Shown here in pieces: positions 1 through 9,244 of a stretch of 47,628 nucleotides of DNA. Location of the stretch: contig CAYRYU010000054.1 of assembly GCA_964428355.1 (NCBI GenBank), positions 1 through 47,628 of the forward strand, read 5' to 3'. The DNA comes from CAYRYU01 sp964428355. Its GTDB lineage: Bacteria > Muiribacteriota > Ozemobacteria > Ozemobacterales > Ozemobacteraceae. The translations under genes were made by a program, and so were the position numbers. The number at the start of each line of letters is the position of its first letter. Positions within the stretch are counted from its first letter, which is position 1. The notes under the pieces were generated by a model, which was not told the DNA's origin, ran no database searches, and saw only the letters and a list, made by a program, of their open reading frames with translations.

Positions 1-84
1 CGTTTGGCTAATATATCACAGTTCTCGCATCCATGCAAGCGGCTCCCGGTACAAATCCCGGAGAATAGCTTTTGAAGCGGGAGA

Positions 85-1596
85 TCATGGAAAATTGACG
101 TGCTCGAGGTCGGGGGGAATGGCCAGGTCATCGAACCGGTCGAGATGGGCGAGATCCCTTGCCAGGCGGTTGTTTCTCATGAAGAGGCAGGACCCGCAGA
201 GCTTCCGCGGGTCGAAGTACCGGGTCAGGGGCCGGTTGTACAGCCGTTCGACTTCGGTGCTCTTAACCATTCCCCACTTGTCCGGGGCGAATCTGCGCTC
301 AGAGAGGAGCAGCCCGTCGTCGGTCTCTTCCGACAGGACGGTGACGGAGTCACAGGGGTACACCCACGAAAAGCCGTTTTCCTCGTGGCCGGTAGTGTCC
401 CAGAACAGGTTGTACAATTGGAGGTAGCAGAAACCCTCCCTCCAGATCTCCTTGCCCTCGACGGCCTCCCCGTGGAATTTCAACTGATGGAACACGCGCC
501 GGATCGGCGTTCCGTCAGGAGCGATGAACCCGTGCCGGAAAAGGCACTCCGCCAGATTCCGGTGTGCCGCGAGCTGGGCGGAGCGGCTCAGGTTGCAGTC
601 GGCGAGGAAGCGGCAGTATTTCGCCCCCCAGCTCTCGAGAGCATCCCCCAACCGGAGCAGGATGTCGTTCGTGGTCCAGGGGCCGTAAACGTAAGAAAGG
701 CCGAAAGTCGTCCTGGAAGAGTTTCGAAGAGTGGCAGGGATGTACTGAAGGTCGCACCTGCCCTCCGGGTAATGCGGCGAGGCGTCCTCAGGGGTGATCG
801 ACAACCGGACCCAGGAGAAGTTCTCGTAAATGTTCTCCGGGAGATGGGGGGGGAAACCGTTTGTAATCAGACCCAGGTCGATTCCGCGGGATGCGCACCA
901 GTTCACGAATGGGACGAAATGCGGCCAGAGATTTGGCTGGCCTCCACCCGAAAGAATGAGCCCCCGGAGCCGGATATCCGATCCCCGGAGTTGCCGGTAG
1001 AGGTCGTTCCATTTCGGGAACCGCTCCCGATTGTAGAGAGCCTGGTCTTCATCGAGCTTCCTGACGAACCCGACCGCTTCCTCAAGTGATATCGAATCCG
1101 CCCGGTTCCGGCGGATTGTCGAACAATAATGGCACCTGGAGGAACAGACCTGGTGCAATGTCATCGTGGCCCGTATGATGCTGGGATAGCCGGTTTCCCT
1201 GAACTTCTGGAAAATCGGCCAGTGGGCCGGAAGCTTTTCCCCCGTTGCGGTGAAGTTTCTTTCCGAGGGGGTTTTCCTGTGTCGGATAAGGTCGGGTGCA
1301 ATCTCCAGGCGTGGAATTCTCGGGATCCCCGAAGCCAGCTCGTCGGTGAATATGGTGAAAGACTCCGTTTCCCCCTTGAGTTTGAACCCCTTCAGGATGA
1401 ATTCCGCCACCTTGGAGGTGATCACCGGCGTTTCTTTGGTGTTTCCCGATTCGTCAAGGAGGGAAAAAACCGTGTGGACGGCTTTCCTTCCGCTTCCATC
1501 CCGGCTGCGGACGGTGATGGAAACACCACCGGTGGAGTCGCAGGGAGAGCACTCCACGATGTATCTGTCGGTCTCGATTCTCAGATCGTCAGTCAC
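85..1596 (-). CDS. Radical SAM protein with C-terminal auxiliary cysteines
   Basis: 503 aa. The radical SAM signature CSSRCHYC places the three [4Fe-4S] ligands at C151, C155 and C158, after a ~140-residue N-terminal region. A further Cys at about 415 and a CGSC pair at 467/470 could bind an auxiliary SPASM-like cluster. The start is GTG at 1596, inside the sequence GTGACTGA that also holds the stop of the upstream GT2 gene (8-base overlap), so it is the last gene of a coupled methyltransferase-GT2-radical SAM operon. By family it should cleave S-adenosylmethionine reductively to drive a radical modification. The substrate cannot be read from sequence; the operon suggests a sugar, lipid or glycan precursor. 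The cofactor-binding assignment is firm and the role is inference. Confidence 0.85.
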   Translation of the reverse strand: MTDDLRIETDRYIVECSPCDSTGGVSITVRSRDGSGRKAVHTVFSLLDESGNTKETPVITSKVAEFILKGFKLKGETESFTIFTDELASGIPRIPRLEIAPDLIRHRKTPSERNFTATGEKLPAHWPIFQKFRETGYPSIIRATMTLHQVCSSRCHYCSTIRRNRADSISLEEAVGFVRKLDEDQALYNRERFPKWNDLYRQLRGSDIRLRGLILSGGGQPNLWPHFVPFVNWCASRGIDLGLITNGFPPHLPENIYENFSWVRLSITPEDASPHYPEGRCDLQYIPATLRNSSRTTFGLSYVYGPWTTNDILLRLGDALESWGAKYCRFLADCNLSRSAQLAAHRNLAECLFRHGFIAPDGTPIRRVFHQLKFHGEAVEGKEIWREGFCYLQLYNLFWDTTGHEENGFSWVYPCDSVTVLSEETDDGLLLSERRFAPDKWGMVKSTEVERLYNRPLTRYFDPRKLCGSCLFMRNNRLARDLAHLDRFDDLAIPPDLEHVNFP

Positions 1597-2341
1597 GGGG
1601 CGGAGATTTGAACCGCGTCAAACGGTGAAACTTCGTCTGGAAAAGAATCCTGACCACGTCCACGGCATCGATCCAATGGGCTTTCTTTCCCTCCTTGAGG
1701 GACCGGGAGTTGTAGCTGACCGGGACCTCGATGATGCGTTCCCCCCGGACGGTCATGCTCGAGGTAAGGTAGGGGCAGAATTCGAACCGTCGCATCGGGG
1801 GGAAATCCATCGTAGAGAAGAGGTCCCGTCGGATGACCTTGTAACAGGTTTCGATGTCGGTCATGCGCGTTCCGAAAATGAGATTGAAAAGCATCGTCAG
1901 GAAGCGGTTTCCAAGGAAGAAGATGAGGTGGGAGAATGGCCGCCCCTGCCTTCGTTTGAATCTCGTCCCGTAAACGATCCTGGTCTTGCCCGCTTCGATG
2001 GGGGCGACCAACCGGTGATAGTCTCCCGGGTCGTATTCGAGGTCGGCATCCTGGGGGATGAGTATCGGGGCGGTGGCGAGCCGGAAGCCCTCGATCAGGC
2101 TGTTCGAGCGACCGAGATTCCGCCCGTTTCGGATGACCCTGACCGCCAGATTCCACCGGTCAGGTGTGAACCGGGCACTGAATTCCTCGAGAAGGGCGAA
2201 GGTGGCGTCTGTGGAGCAGTCATCGACGACGATGATCTCCTTTTCCAGCCGGACGGCGATGATCCTGTCGAGGAGGGTCGTCACCGTCCTGCTTTCGTTG
2301 AACGCGGGGACGACGACGGAGATCCGCGGGGAAGGGATCAC
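1589..2341 (-). CDS. Family 2 glycosyltransferase (DPM1-like)
   Basis: 250 aa from a GTG start at 2341 that overlaps the TGA stop of the upstream methyltransferase (GTGA, 2338-2341). The frame stays open upstream, but that part is antisense-like and out of frame with the real methyltransferase, so the coupled GTG is preferred. The N-terminus ISVVVPAFNES (residues 6-16), the acidic stretch IIVVDDCSTD and the DADLEYDP metal/nucleotide-sugar motif identify a GT-A fold GT2. The short size without membrane segments resembles dolichol- or undecaprenyl-phosphate mannosyl/glucosyl transferases. Such enzymes load a polyprenyl phosphate with one sugar for GT-C enzymes; a GT-C gene lies at 4606-6261. 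Cytoplasmic face of the inner membrane. The exact sugar is unknown. Confidence 0.88.
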   Translation of the reverse strand: MIPSPRISVVVPAFNESRTVTTLLDRIIAVRLEKEIIVVDDCSTDATFALLEEFSARFTPDRWNLAVRVIRNGRNLGRSNSLIEGFRLATAPILIPQDADLEYDPGDYHRLVAPIEAGKTRIVYGTRFKRRQGRPFSHLIFFLGNRFLTMLFNLIFGTRMTDIETCYKVIRRDLFSTMDFPPMRRFEFCPYLTSSMTVRGERIIEVPVSYNSRSLKEGKKAHWIDAVDVVRILFQTKFHRLTRFKSPPRD

Positions 2342-2991
2342 GGTTTCGTCTTCTTCGGGTTGATCACCTGGAAGAAGGCGTTCCCTTGATGGAAGTTCTT
2401 CCAGTTGTCCTTGAGGCCCGTCACGTCGAAGGACCATCGTACGACTTCGAGCCCATGCCTCTGGAAAAGATCGATCCACCATTCCGCGGGTTCCCTGATC
2501 TGGTGGGTGCTGTCTGTATCGTACTGTGGGATGACATACTTTCCGTTTTGTCCCAGGGGGCAGAGGAAGAAGCCCTTCCTGGCCGCTCCACAGAAGAGTT
2601 CGATGATTCCATCGATTTCGGAGTAGGGGATATGCTCCAGGGTGTCTTTCGAGATTACCCAATCGAAGGGGAAATCGAAGGGGATGGTTCCCTTCTCGAA
2701 AAGGCGGTTGTACTTCCTGACCTTCTCGTGTGCGTTTTCGATTGCATACCGGGAGATGTCTGTACCATAAGCCTCGAAGCCGAGAAGCCGGAAGGCATGG
2801 ACCAGGAAGCCCTTGGCGGAACCGAAATCGAGGATCGTTTCCCCGTCCTGGATTCCAACGATCCTTATCATCCGGTAGGCGAGGGGGATGGTGAGTTCGG
2901 GCATCCAGGAATAGTTGAAAAAGCAGCTCTTTCCCGTGGCAAGACCATTCTCGAAATAGTCCCGATCGAAGATCTGATCCGAATCAATCAT
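2338..2991 (-). CDS. Class I SAM-dependent methyltransferase
   Basis: 217 aa. SAM-binding motif I is ILDFGSAKGFLVH at residues 53-65, with an acidic residue at the end of strand 2 (TDIS, about 77-80) and WVISKDTLEHI at 111-121 as motif IV/post-motif. This is the layout of the Methyltransf_11/23 families used on sugars, lipids and small metabolites. The ATG at 2991 is chosen because the protein begins naturally there (MIDSDQIFDRDYF). A TATAAT box ends only 6 bases upstream, so the mRNA may be leaderless. It is the first gene of the operon with the GT2 and radical SAM genes, coupled through a GTGA junction. The substrate is unknown. Confidence 0.85.
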   Translation of the reverse strand: MIDSDQIFDRDYFENGLATGKSCFFNYSWMPELTIPLAYRMIRIVGIQDGETILDFGSAKGFLVHAFRLLGFEAYGTDISRYAIENAHEKVRKYNRLFEKGTIPFDFPFDWVISKDTLEHIPYSEIDGIIELFCGAARKGFFLCPLGQNGKYVIPQYDTDSTHQIREPAEWWIDLFQRHGLEVVRWSFDVTGLKDNWKNFHQGNAFFQVINPKKTKP

Positions 2992-2997
2992 CGCCCG

Positions 2998-3027
2998 ATT
3001 ATACACTCCCCGCGGAGTCAGGGACAA
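2998..3027 (-). promoter_or_regulatory. Promoter of methyltransferase operon, leaderless type
   Basis: On the - strand TTGTCC (3027-3022), an 18-base spacer and TATAAT (3003-2998). Only 6 bases separate the -10 box from the ATG at 2991, so transcription should start at or within a base or two of the start codon. No Shine-Dalgarno sequence fits in between. Confidence 0.7.
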
Positions 3028-3110
3028 TCGAATTTTTCCCGAGGTCACGGAGGGCGTTGCCGGGGAATTCCGGAAATGAAGCAACTTCGAATCGAACGGG
3101 AAGTTTGGGG

Positions 3111-3116
3111 TATAAT
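3111..3116 (+). promoter_or_regulatory. -10 box of DUF2079 gene, leaderless type
   Basis: Perfect TATAAT at 3111-3116, with the ATG at 3123 after just 6 bases (ccctgc), mirroring the divergent methyltransferase promoter. The -35 is poor (TTCGAA at 3086-3091, 19-base spacer). A leaderless transcript is inferred. Confidence 0.6.
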
Positions 3117-3122
3117 CCCTGC

Positions 3123-4556
3123 ATGAACGAACCTGCCCCGGTAACGATTGCGGGACTTGACTGGAATCGCCCATTCCTGATTGGGGTGGCCGCAATCGCG
3201 GTTCTCTGGCTTTCCTTCTGCATAATGGTCAGCTGGCAGCGCTGGGAGAATTTCGACATCGGCATCGATACCGCCGCCTGGGCACAAACTCTTGAAAATG
3301 GCCTTTCGGGAGGCGGGTGGAGCTACACCTGTTATCCCGATTCCGAGCTTCTGGTGCCGCGGCGGTTCTACTCGATCCATTTCTACAATTTCCTTTGGGT
3401 GCTTTCCCCGGTTTTCGCGGTATTCCGGCATCCATTGACCCTGTATTTCCTACAGCATGTCGCACATGCACTCGGGGGGATAGCGGTCGCGATCCTTGCC
3501 TGGCGCAGATCTCGCCAGGATGCAGCTTTCGCGCTTCTCATGATGGTGGCCTTCTTCCTGCACCCGGCTCACGCCAGGGCACAGACCGCTTTTGACGTGA
3601 ATCCCCGGCATTATGCCCTTCTGTTCGTCCCGGTGGCGGCGTTGGCACAATCGGAAGGCGGGTTTCGCCTATCTCTGTTCTTTTTGGGGCTCCTGGCGGC
3701 CGGAGAAGAGAATCTCGGGTTGGCGGCGGCTTTCCTGAGTTGGACTTTCGCGCTCCGTGACCGGGAACACCGATTTGGATACGCGATCGCGGGGCTGGTT
3801 TTCTGTTGTTACACGGTTCTCGTTCTCAAAGTCGGGTTGCGGTCCTTCCTGGGGGAAGGGTTCGAAATCCACTTCGCTTCGCGGTATGCCCATCTGTGGG
3901 AGGGTCCCTGGGCATGGCTCACCGCGGTCTTTCGGGTGGAAAACCTGAATTACCTGCTGACCCTCCTCGCCCCCCTGCTCCTCGTCAATCTCCTCAGGCC
4001 CGGAGCCTGGTGGATCGCGGCCATTCCTTTTCTCGGGCAGAACCTTCTGAGTTTCGAAGGTGACGTACGGCTCATCGGGCATCATTACACCTCTCCCCTT
4101 TCCGCGGTTCTTTTCCTGGGAGCTCTCGATGGGCTTTTCCGGGAGAACCCCAGCCGCCGGAGGGGGATCGCCCTCCTTGCGGTCGCAACTTGTTTCGTGC
4201 TTGCGGTGTCGTGGTATCCGAGCCTCCCATACCTATGGGAAGGGGTTGATGGGAGAACCCGGGAACTTGCGACCAACCTTCGTCCCGTGGTGAAGCTCAT
4301 CGGCCCGTCGGATTCGGTTTCCGCTCCCCCGGCGGTTTGCGCGCACCTCTGGGCCAGGCCCAGGCTTTGGTTCTTCCCCAACGGCCGTCAGGAAGCGGAA
4401 TGGATCGTGTTCCCAAAATACCTTCCGGGCTACCCCGCTTTTTCCGATTCCGAACTGAGGACGTGGCTGGCTTCCGCCTCCACGGATCGAGGTTTGCGAA
4501 AGGTCGAGGAGAACCCCGACGTGATCCTTTTTCGCCGGACGGCCGAAAGCCCCTGA
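3123..4556 (+). CDS. DUF2079 family polytopic membrane protein
   Basis: 477 aa, with about ten hydrophobic segments starting at residues 17-38. The region after the first membrane helix (ENFDIGIDTAAWAQTL) matches the FDxGI...QxxW signature of DUF2079, a GT-C-like membrane family of unproven function. A second hallmark, an SIHFYNFLWVL stretch, follows shortly after. The longer open frame back to 3057 is discounted because the -10 box would then lie inside the gene. The gene converges on the GT-C gene at 4606. A role in transferring sugar from a lipid carrier at the periplasmic face is plausible from the fold class and the neighbours but is not shown by sequence. Confidence 0.8.
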   Translation: MNEPAPVTIAGLDWNRPFLIGVAAIAVLWLSFCIMVSWQRWENFDIGIDTAAWAQTLENGLSGGGWSYTCYPDSELLVPRRFYSIHFYNFLWVLSPVFAVFRHPLTLYFLQHVAHALGGIAVAILAWRRSRQDAAFALLMMVAFFLHPAHARAQTAFDVNPRHYALLFVPVAALAQSEGGFRLSLFFLGLLAAGEENLGLAAAFLSWTFALRDREHRFGYAIAGLVFCCYTVLVLKVGLRSFLGEGFEIHFASRYAHLWEGPWAWLTAVFRVENLNYLLTLLAPLLLVNLLRPGAWWIAAIPFLGQNLLSFEGDVRLIGHHYTSPLSAVLFLGALDGLFRENPSRRRGIALLAVATCFVLAVSWYPSLPYLWEGVDGRTRELATNLRPVVKLIGPSDSVSAPPAVCAHLWARPRLWFFPNGRQEAEWIVFPKYLPGYPAFSDSELRTWLASASTDRGLRKVEENPDVILFRRTAESP

Positions 4557-4605
4557 ACTCCGCTTGGGAAAATCTCCGGGGAAGTCCTTCCCATCCTGAT
4601 TCTTT

Positions 4606-6261
4606 CTATCGCGGATCCTGGATGCGTCGGTAAACCATGTACTGCTCGTCAACCATTATCGCCCCCCTGAACTCGCCCACCTTCTGAAGGTGGAAGGTCT
4701 TTTCCAGGTTTTCGGAAAGAAGATAATTGCACACCAGGAAAGGTGCTGTAGCCTGCGCGGCGGCCCAGGTGTTCCAACGTCCCAGGGTTTCTTCCAGGGT
4801 TACCTTCCGGAAGCAGTCGTCCCGCAGGATCCAGAATCGCCATGTCCGGTCAAGGCGGGGCGAATAGTAGGGGACCTCGAGTTGGCCCGCAACCCCGACC
4901 ATCTGGAAGGGGTCGTCACCTGCCAGGGGGACTCCGGAACGGACATGCTCCCGCAGGAATTCCGCCGTCCGAACCGACTGCGAGAATGGGAGATTCCAGT
5001 CCAGAAAGGAGGCTACCGCGAATCCGAGCACCTGGCAAAACAGGATCCCCCCGAGAAGCGGTCCCCGCCAGCGGCAAAAAAAGCCGGTGTTGACGGATCC
5101 GGGATTGGGGGCCGGGGAATCGCGCCCCGTGCCGGCTTCGAGCCAGAGCGCAAGAAGAAGACAGATACCGTGGAACCCCCAATGCCTCAGGTACCCAAGG
5201 TATTTTCCGTAGAAAAGGCTCCAGAGAAGAAGATTCCCCATCGAAAAGAAGATCGAAACCAGCGGAGTCTTCCGGAACGACGCCAGGAAGAATACGAGGA
5301 GCAGGGGCCCCAGGAAAGCATGGACCCAGCCATCGGGGTCGAAGGGGTCGAGGGCCGAGGTCCCCCAGAAAAAGGATTCCCATTGTGGGATTGGAAAGAG
5401 CGCTCTCGAGAGGGTTCCGAGAGTGCACCTGAGGCGCTCGGGTTCGAGAGAGGTGTGCCAGCCCGGAGCGAATGAGGCGTCGTCCGGAGGAACGAGGTGC
5501 AGGCCGATTCCGATGATCCCGAGGGATACGACCAGGCCGAAAAGAAGGTTGGCCGGTATGAGACGTCTTCCCCAACCGGTCGAATCCAGCATGATGAAGG
5601 TGAGGAGGGCTGCTGCCAGGAAAAGGGCATGGACACTGGTTCCCGCCGCTCCGAGAAGGAACATGCCCAAAGGGATTCCCGAACCGATTGTGATTTCGAA
5701 GCGATTTGGAGCCGATTCCGCGGCAGGGGGGCGGAAGAACAGATACCAGGCCGTTGCCGCCACGAGCAGGAAGACCCCCATCGCGTAGTTCCGGCAGATG
5801 ATCGAATACTCGTAGGCGAGGAGATAGCTGACGGAAAGAAGGACCTTCGGGACCCTTGGAAAGGGCGCAAGGAGGGAAATCAGGAAAACTGTCCCCGTCG
5901 AGAAGCATAAATGAAGGATCTTCATCGCGGGAAGCGAAGGGAAAACCGCGGTCCAGGATTTGAGGGCAAGGTACCAGAGGGGAGGATGTCCCTCGTATTT
6001 CAGGTGAACCAGGATTGAACGCCAGTCCGGAAGCACCCGTGTCATCACCCAGGTGTTGACCTCGTCCTCCCACGGTTCGTGTCGCCTCCCCAGGAGCCAG
6101 CCCAGGAGGGCGAAAGAAAGGGAAACCAGAAGCGCGAATAGAACCCGGTGTCCAGGGATTGCGCCGTGCCCCTCGGATTTCAAACCTGTTTCCTCCTGCC
6201 CTTCCGGGATCTGACGATTGAGCCGGCATCTGATACGATTACCAGCTTTGTCCTTCCGCAT
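4606..6261 (-). CDS. GT-C membrane glycosyltransferase (ArnT/PMT-like)
   Basis: 551 aa. A ~40-residue polar N-terminus precedes the first membrane helix, followed by the catalytic first loop HEPWEDEVNTW and then EGHPPLWYLALKSW. An acidic (D/E)E pair plus HPPLWY is characteristic of GT39/GT83-like enzymes that take sugars from polyprenyl phosphates. About ten further hydrophobic segments and a soluble C-terminal domain of ~130 residues follow. The ATG at 6261 is the only early ATG; no clear Shine-Dalgarno is visible, so the start could lie a little downstream. The DPM1-like GT2 at 1589-2341 is a candidate supplier of its lipid-linked donor (inference). Confidence 0.82.
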   Translation of the reverse strand: MRKDKAGNRIRCRLNRQIPEGQEETGLKSEGHGAIPGHRVLFALLVSLSFALLGWLLGRRHEPWEDEVNTWVMTRVLPDWRSILVHLKYEGHPPLWYLALKSWTAVFPSLPAMKILHLCFSTGTVFLISLLAPFPRVPKVLLSVSYLLAYEYSIICRNYAMGVFLLVAATAWYLFFRPPAAESAPNRFEITIGSGIPLGMFLLGAAGTSVHALFLAAALLTFIMLDSTGWGRRLIPANLLFGLVVSLGIIGIGLHLVPPDDASFAPGWHTSLEPERLRCTLGTLSRALFPIPQWESFFWGTSALDPFDPDGWVHAFLGPLLLVFFLASFRKTPLVSIFFSMGNLLLWSLFYGKYLGYLRHWGFHGICLLLALWLEAGTGRDSPAPNPGSVNTGFFCRWRGPLLGGILFCQVLGFAVASFLDWNLPFSQSVRTAEFLREHVRSGVPLAGDDPFQMVGVAGQLEVPYYSPRLDRTWRFWILRDDCFRKVTLEETLGRWNTWAAAQATAPFLVCNYLLSENLEKTFHLQKVGEFRGAIMVDEQYMVYRRIQDPR

Positions 6262-6372
6262 TTTTCCCGCGCGGAGCGTCGGACAATTCTACCCCGAAGG
6301 GCTTGCGCCCCGCCACAATGGCATGGATTTGATTCTATTGATCCATCGGGACTTTCCGGCTTTCCTTCGGTA

Positions 6373-6401
6373 TTGTAGAAGGGGGGACCATTGGGTATAA
6401 T
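6373..6401 (+). promoter_or_regulatory. Sigma-70 type promoter of the signalling operon
   Basis: TTGTAG (6373-6378), a 17-base spacer and TATAAT (6396-6401). Start of transcription is expected near 6408, giving a leader of about 77 bases before the TTG start at 6485. It is the only clear promoter ahead of the six overlapping genes to 18212. Confidence 0.75.
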
Positions 6402-6484
6402 GTTCCCGCTTCTGTCCCTCCGGGAATTGGATTCCCTGACCCGGTCCAAGATGATTCCACGTCGGAAAAGCTTCGGAGTTTGGC

Positions 6485-9244
6485 TTGAAAACGGTTTTTA
6501 TCGAAGCCCTCGAAAAGGGGGCCGCTCTTTCCCCCGAGGATGACCTTGGCCTGGGAGTTCCCCGGCTCCTGAAAGATGTTCCCGGTTTCCTTGGCGCGGC
6601 ACTGATGGTACGGTCCGACGACCCGGGGAAGGGGCTCGAGCCCTTGGTTTCATGCCTCGAACCAGGTATCGATGTCGAGTTGCTCAGATCCTTCGAATCT
6701 TCCCACCCCTTCCCCCACGACCCTTTCCTCAGGCGGCTCCAGGTCGGAGATGTCCGTCTCGTGAATGGCGCCCAGGCGCAGGTTTTCATCGTTCCCCACT
6801 TCGTTCATGAATCCCGGCTGGGAGAACTCCTGCTCCTTTCCGAACGAAAGGACGAAGGGGCGACGCGTGATTGGGCGACCTTCGCCGCCTGTCTCTCAGA
6901 TCTCCTTTTCGCCCGTGTCGCAGGGGCGATGAAGTGGCGGGAGCCTCGGTTCGACGACCCCACTCCCGCCCTGGAATTCCTTTTCCGGATCCACCTGATG
7001 CTTTCCCAGGAACGGGTGATCGAGCCCCTTCCCGGGAAGCGTGATGACGAGCTTGTCGAGGCCTGGAAGAGCGAGGATCTGGCCTACCTTCGGGAGTTCC
7101 TCCACGATCTCCAGAGCACCTTCGGTCTCGAATCCGCCTTCGTGATCCAACGCCTGACCGACGAATCGGTTCATGTCCTGGTCGGTTCCTGGGTCGACAA
7201 GCCCGAAAGCCTCCCTTCAGAGCTTCTCGAAATGATCGGGGACGTATTCCGGCACGGGGGTTTCGGCGAACTCGTCCTCTCGAGGATACAGGTGCAGACG
7301 ATCGGCTCCCTTGGAGGGAGCCCCGGGGGGCCCCCTTTCATCCGCCTGATTCCGTGCGTCGTCGGGGAGGAAACCTTCGGCTATCTTGGGATCTTCACCT
7401 TCCGGGATACCCGGATGACCCATTTCGCGAAACTCCAGACCTTTCTCGCCAACCATCTCGGGCTGTGGTTCGCGAACCTGTTCCAGGTCCGGAAGGAGAT
7501 TCTCACAAACCGGCTTCTGAAGAAGATCAACGGGTTCTGCAATGCCGCCAATTCGGCCACCAATCTTCCGGAGATCATTTCCCAGCTGGTACTACGACTG
7601 GAATCTGAGTTCGGGCAGAAGTCCGGTGCGGTCCTCCTCGTTTCACCCGCGACCAACCGCCTCGAGGTCGCGTGCCAGTTCGGGAGCTCCCCTGATGGCT
7701 TCGACCTCGGGGAGGCGGTAAAGGATCCAGATACCGCAAAGGAGCTGTTGGAGGGCAATCACGACCTTCCCGGGGTGGGGATCACCCTCCGGACAAACCT
7801 TCCGCTGATCCCGATTCCCCAGATGGATACCGGGGGCGAAACGGCCCTCGGCAGCCTCGTTCTTTTCGACGTTCCCGAGAACCGCGTCCTGGAAGGGGAG
7901 AATCGGAACATCCTGTCGATCTTCCTCAACGGGATCACCGCTGCACTCAGGGTCAACCTGAGCGTCCAGGAGAAACTCGAGACCATCAGGTCTCTCGAGG
8001 GTCTGATAAAAAGGCTTCCCGACAAGGATGCACTCATAGACGAGATGATCGGGATCATCCAGAAGCTGCTGAAAGTGACCCGGATCTCCTTCCTCATTGT
8101 CGATGAGGAGGGAAAGAACCTGATCATCCAGAAATCGCGGGGGCTTCCGGCCGGAATCCCGGAATCCACGCGTATTCCGATCGGGGCCGAGATTTCGGGC
8201 TTCGTCGCGAAGACGGGGAAATCTCTCAGGATCGAAAACATCGAGACCGCGAGGATGTTCCAGAAGAGGTCGCTCGAGGACTACTTCAACAAGTCCCTCC
8301 TTTCGGTGCCTTTGACCAGCCCTTCTGACGATGGGGAACCCCGTGTCATGGGCGTGATCAACGTCAACAACAAGGTCGACGGACGCGCCTTCGACCAATC
8401 GGATCAAAGCCTCCTCGAGACCATCGCCCACCTCGTTGCCGAGGCTCTCGAGAGCTCGAACCTGACCAAGTTCAAGCATGAAAGCGAGATGATCCAGCTT
8501 CAGATCAGCATGGCGAAGGAAGTCCAGACAGCCTTCCTTCCGCGGACCTTCAAAGGCCTTCCCGATTCGATCCTCATGGCGGGAAAGAGCATTCCCGCGC
8601 GTCAGATAGGGGGCGATTTCTACGATGGCCTGCGGCTTCCAGACTCGAGATGGCTGGCCGCCATCGGGGATGTTTCGGGAAAGGGTATGCCCGCCGCTCT
8701 TCTGATGGCCACGACGAGGATGATCCTTCGCACCGTCGTCCAGAAAACCTCAGATCCCGTTGAGATCCTGAGGCAGGTGAACGATCTCCTCACGCCCGAG
8801 CTCGAGATCGGCTACTTCGTCACACTCCAGGTTGCCGTCATCGACCCCGTCACGGGTGATGCGCAGATGGCCAGCGCCGGACACGGGCCTCTGAGCGCCC
8901 TTATCGCCGGAGAACCCGTCCGTTTCTCGACCGAGTTCGGTCAGCCGCTCGGGGTGGCTGACTCCCGGAAGGGGTTCGGTTCGATCGGTTTCCGGATGAG
9001 CCCGGGGGACGCACTCCTCTTCTTCACCGATGGACTGACGGAGGAACGCTCGGTATCGGGCGAGGAGTTCGGCCTCGTCAGGGTCGACAAGATCTTCCGG
9101 TCATCCGGTGGACTTTCCCCCGCCGAGCTCCTCGACGGCCTTTTCCGGGCGGTCGGGGAATGGCGCGGGGAAGAGGACAGCCACGATGACCTTACGATCC
9201 TTGCGCTGAAATTCAAAGGGAAGGAGGCAGGAACCGATGCCTGA
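6485..9244 (+). CDS. Multi-GAF PP2C-type (RsbU/SpoIIE) serine phosphatase
   Basis: 919 aa, TTG start at 6485 preceded by GGAG at 6475-6478. Three to four GAF-like sensor modules fill residues ~20-660; the third (about 517-657) is the clearest. A coiled linker leads to a SpoIIE phosphatase domain at about 690-910 with GGDFYDG (~708), GDVSGKGMPAAL (~728), SAGHGP, FFTDGLTE and HDDLTIL (~899). The metal-binding aspartates of PP2M phosphatases are all present, so it should be active. Family members dephosphorylate anti-sigma-factor antagonists in partner-switching pathways. No antagonist or anti-sigma kinase gene is in the window, so its target is elsewhere. No membrane helix: a cytoplasmic sensor. 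The downstream cyclase gene overlaps by 8 bases. Confidence 0.93.
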   Translation: MKTVFIEALEKGAALSPEDDLGLGVPRLLKDVPGFLGAALMVRSDDPGKGLEPLVSCLEPGIDVELLRSFESSHPFPHDPFLRRLQVGDVRLVNGAQAQVFIVPHFVHESRLGELLLLSERKDEGATRDWATFAACLSDLLFARVAGAMKWREPRFDDPTPALEFLFRIHLMLSQERVIEPLPGKRDDELVEAWKSEDLAYLREFLHDLQSTFGLESAFVIQRLTDESVHVLVGSWVDKPESLPSELLEMIGDVFRHGGFGELVLSRIQVQTIGSLGGSPGGPPFIRLIPCVVGEETFGYLGIFTFRDTRMTHFAKLQTFLANHLGLWFANLFQVRKEILTNRLLKKINGFCNAANSATNLPEIISQLVLRLESEFGQKSGAVLLVSPATNRLEVACQFGSSPDGFDLGEAVKDPDTAKELLEGNHDLPGVGITLRTNLPLIPIPQMDTGGETALGSLVLFDVPENRVLEGENRNILSIFLNGITAALRVNLSVQEKLETIRSLEGLIKRLPDKDALIDEMIGIIQKLLKVTRISFLIVDEEGKNLIIQKSRGLPAGIPESTRIPIGAEISGFVAKTGKSLRIENIETARMFQKRSLEDYFNKSLLSVPLTSPSDDGEPRVMGVINVNNKVDGRAFDQSDQSLLETIAHLVAEALESSNLTKFKHESEMIQLQISMAKEVQTAFLPRTFKGLPDSILMAGKSIPARQIGGDFYDGLRLPDSRWLAAIGDVSGKGMPAALLMATTRMILRTVVQKTSDPVEILRQVNDLLTPELEIGYFVTLQVAVIDPVTGDAQMASAGHGPLSALIAGEPVRFSTEFGQPLGVADSRKGFGSIGFRMSPGDALLFFTDGLTEERSVSGEEFGLVRVDKIFRSSGGLSPAELLDGLFRAVGEWRGEEDSHDDLTILALKFKGKEAGTDA

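Noticed and set aside
100..1089. Open frame of 329 residues on the + strand over the radical SAM gene
   Set aside because: Low-complexity Pro/Glu/Arg product with no motif, antisense to conserved cysteine motifs on the other strand.
6286..6318. Minus-strand TAGAAT (6291-6286) with TTGTGG (6318-6313) as promoter of the GT-C gene
   Set aside because: The spacer is 21 bases, too long for a standard promoter; only the -10 looks reasonable.
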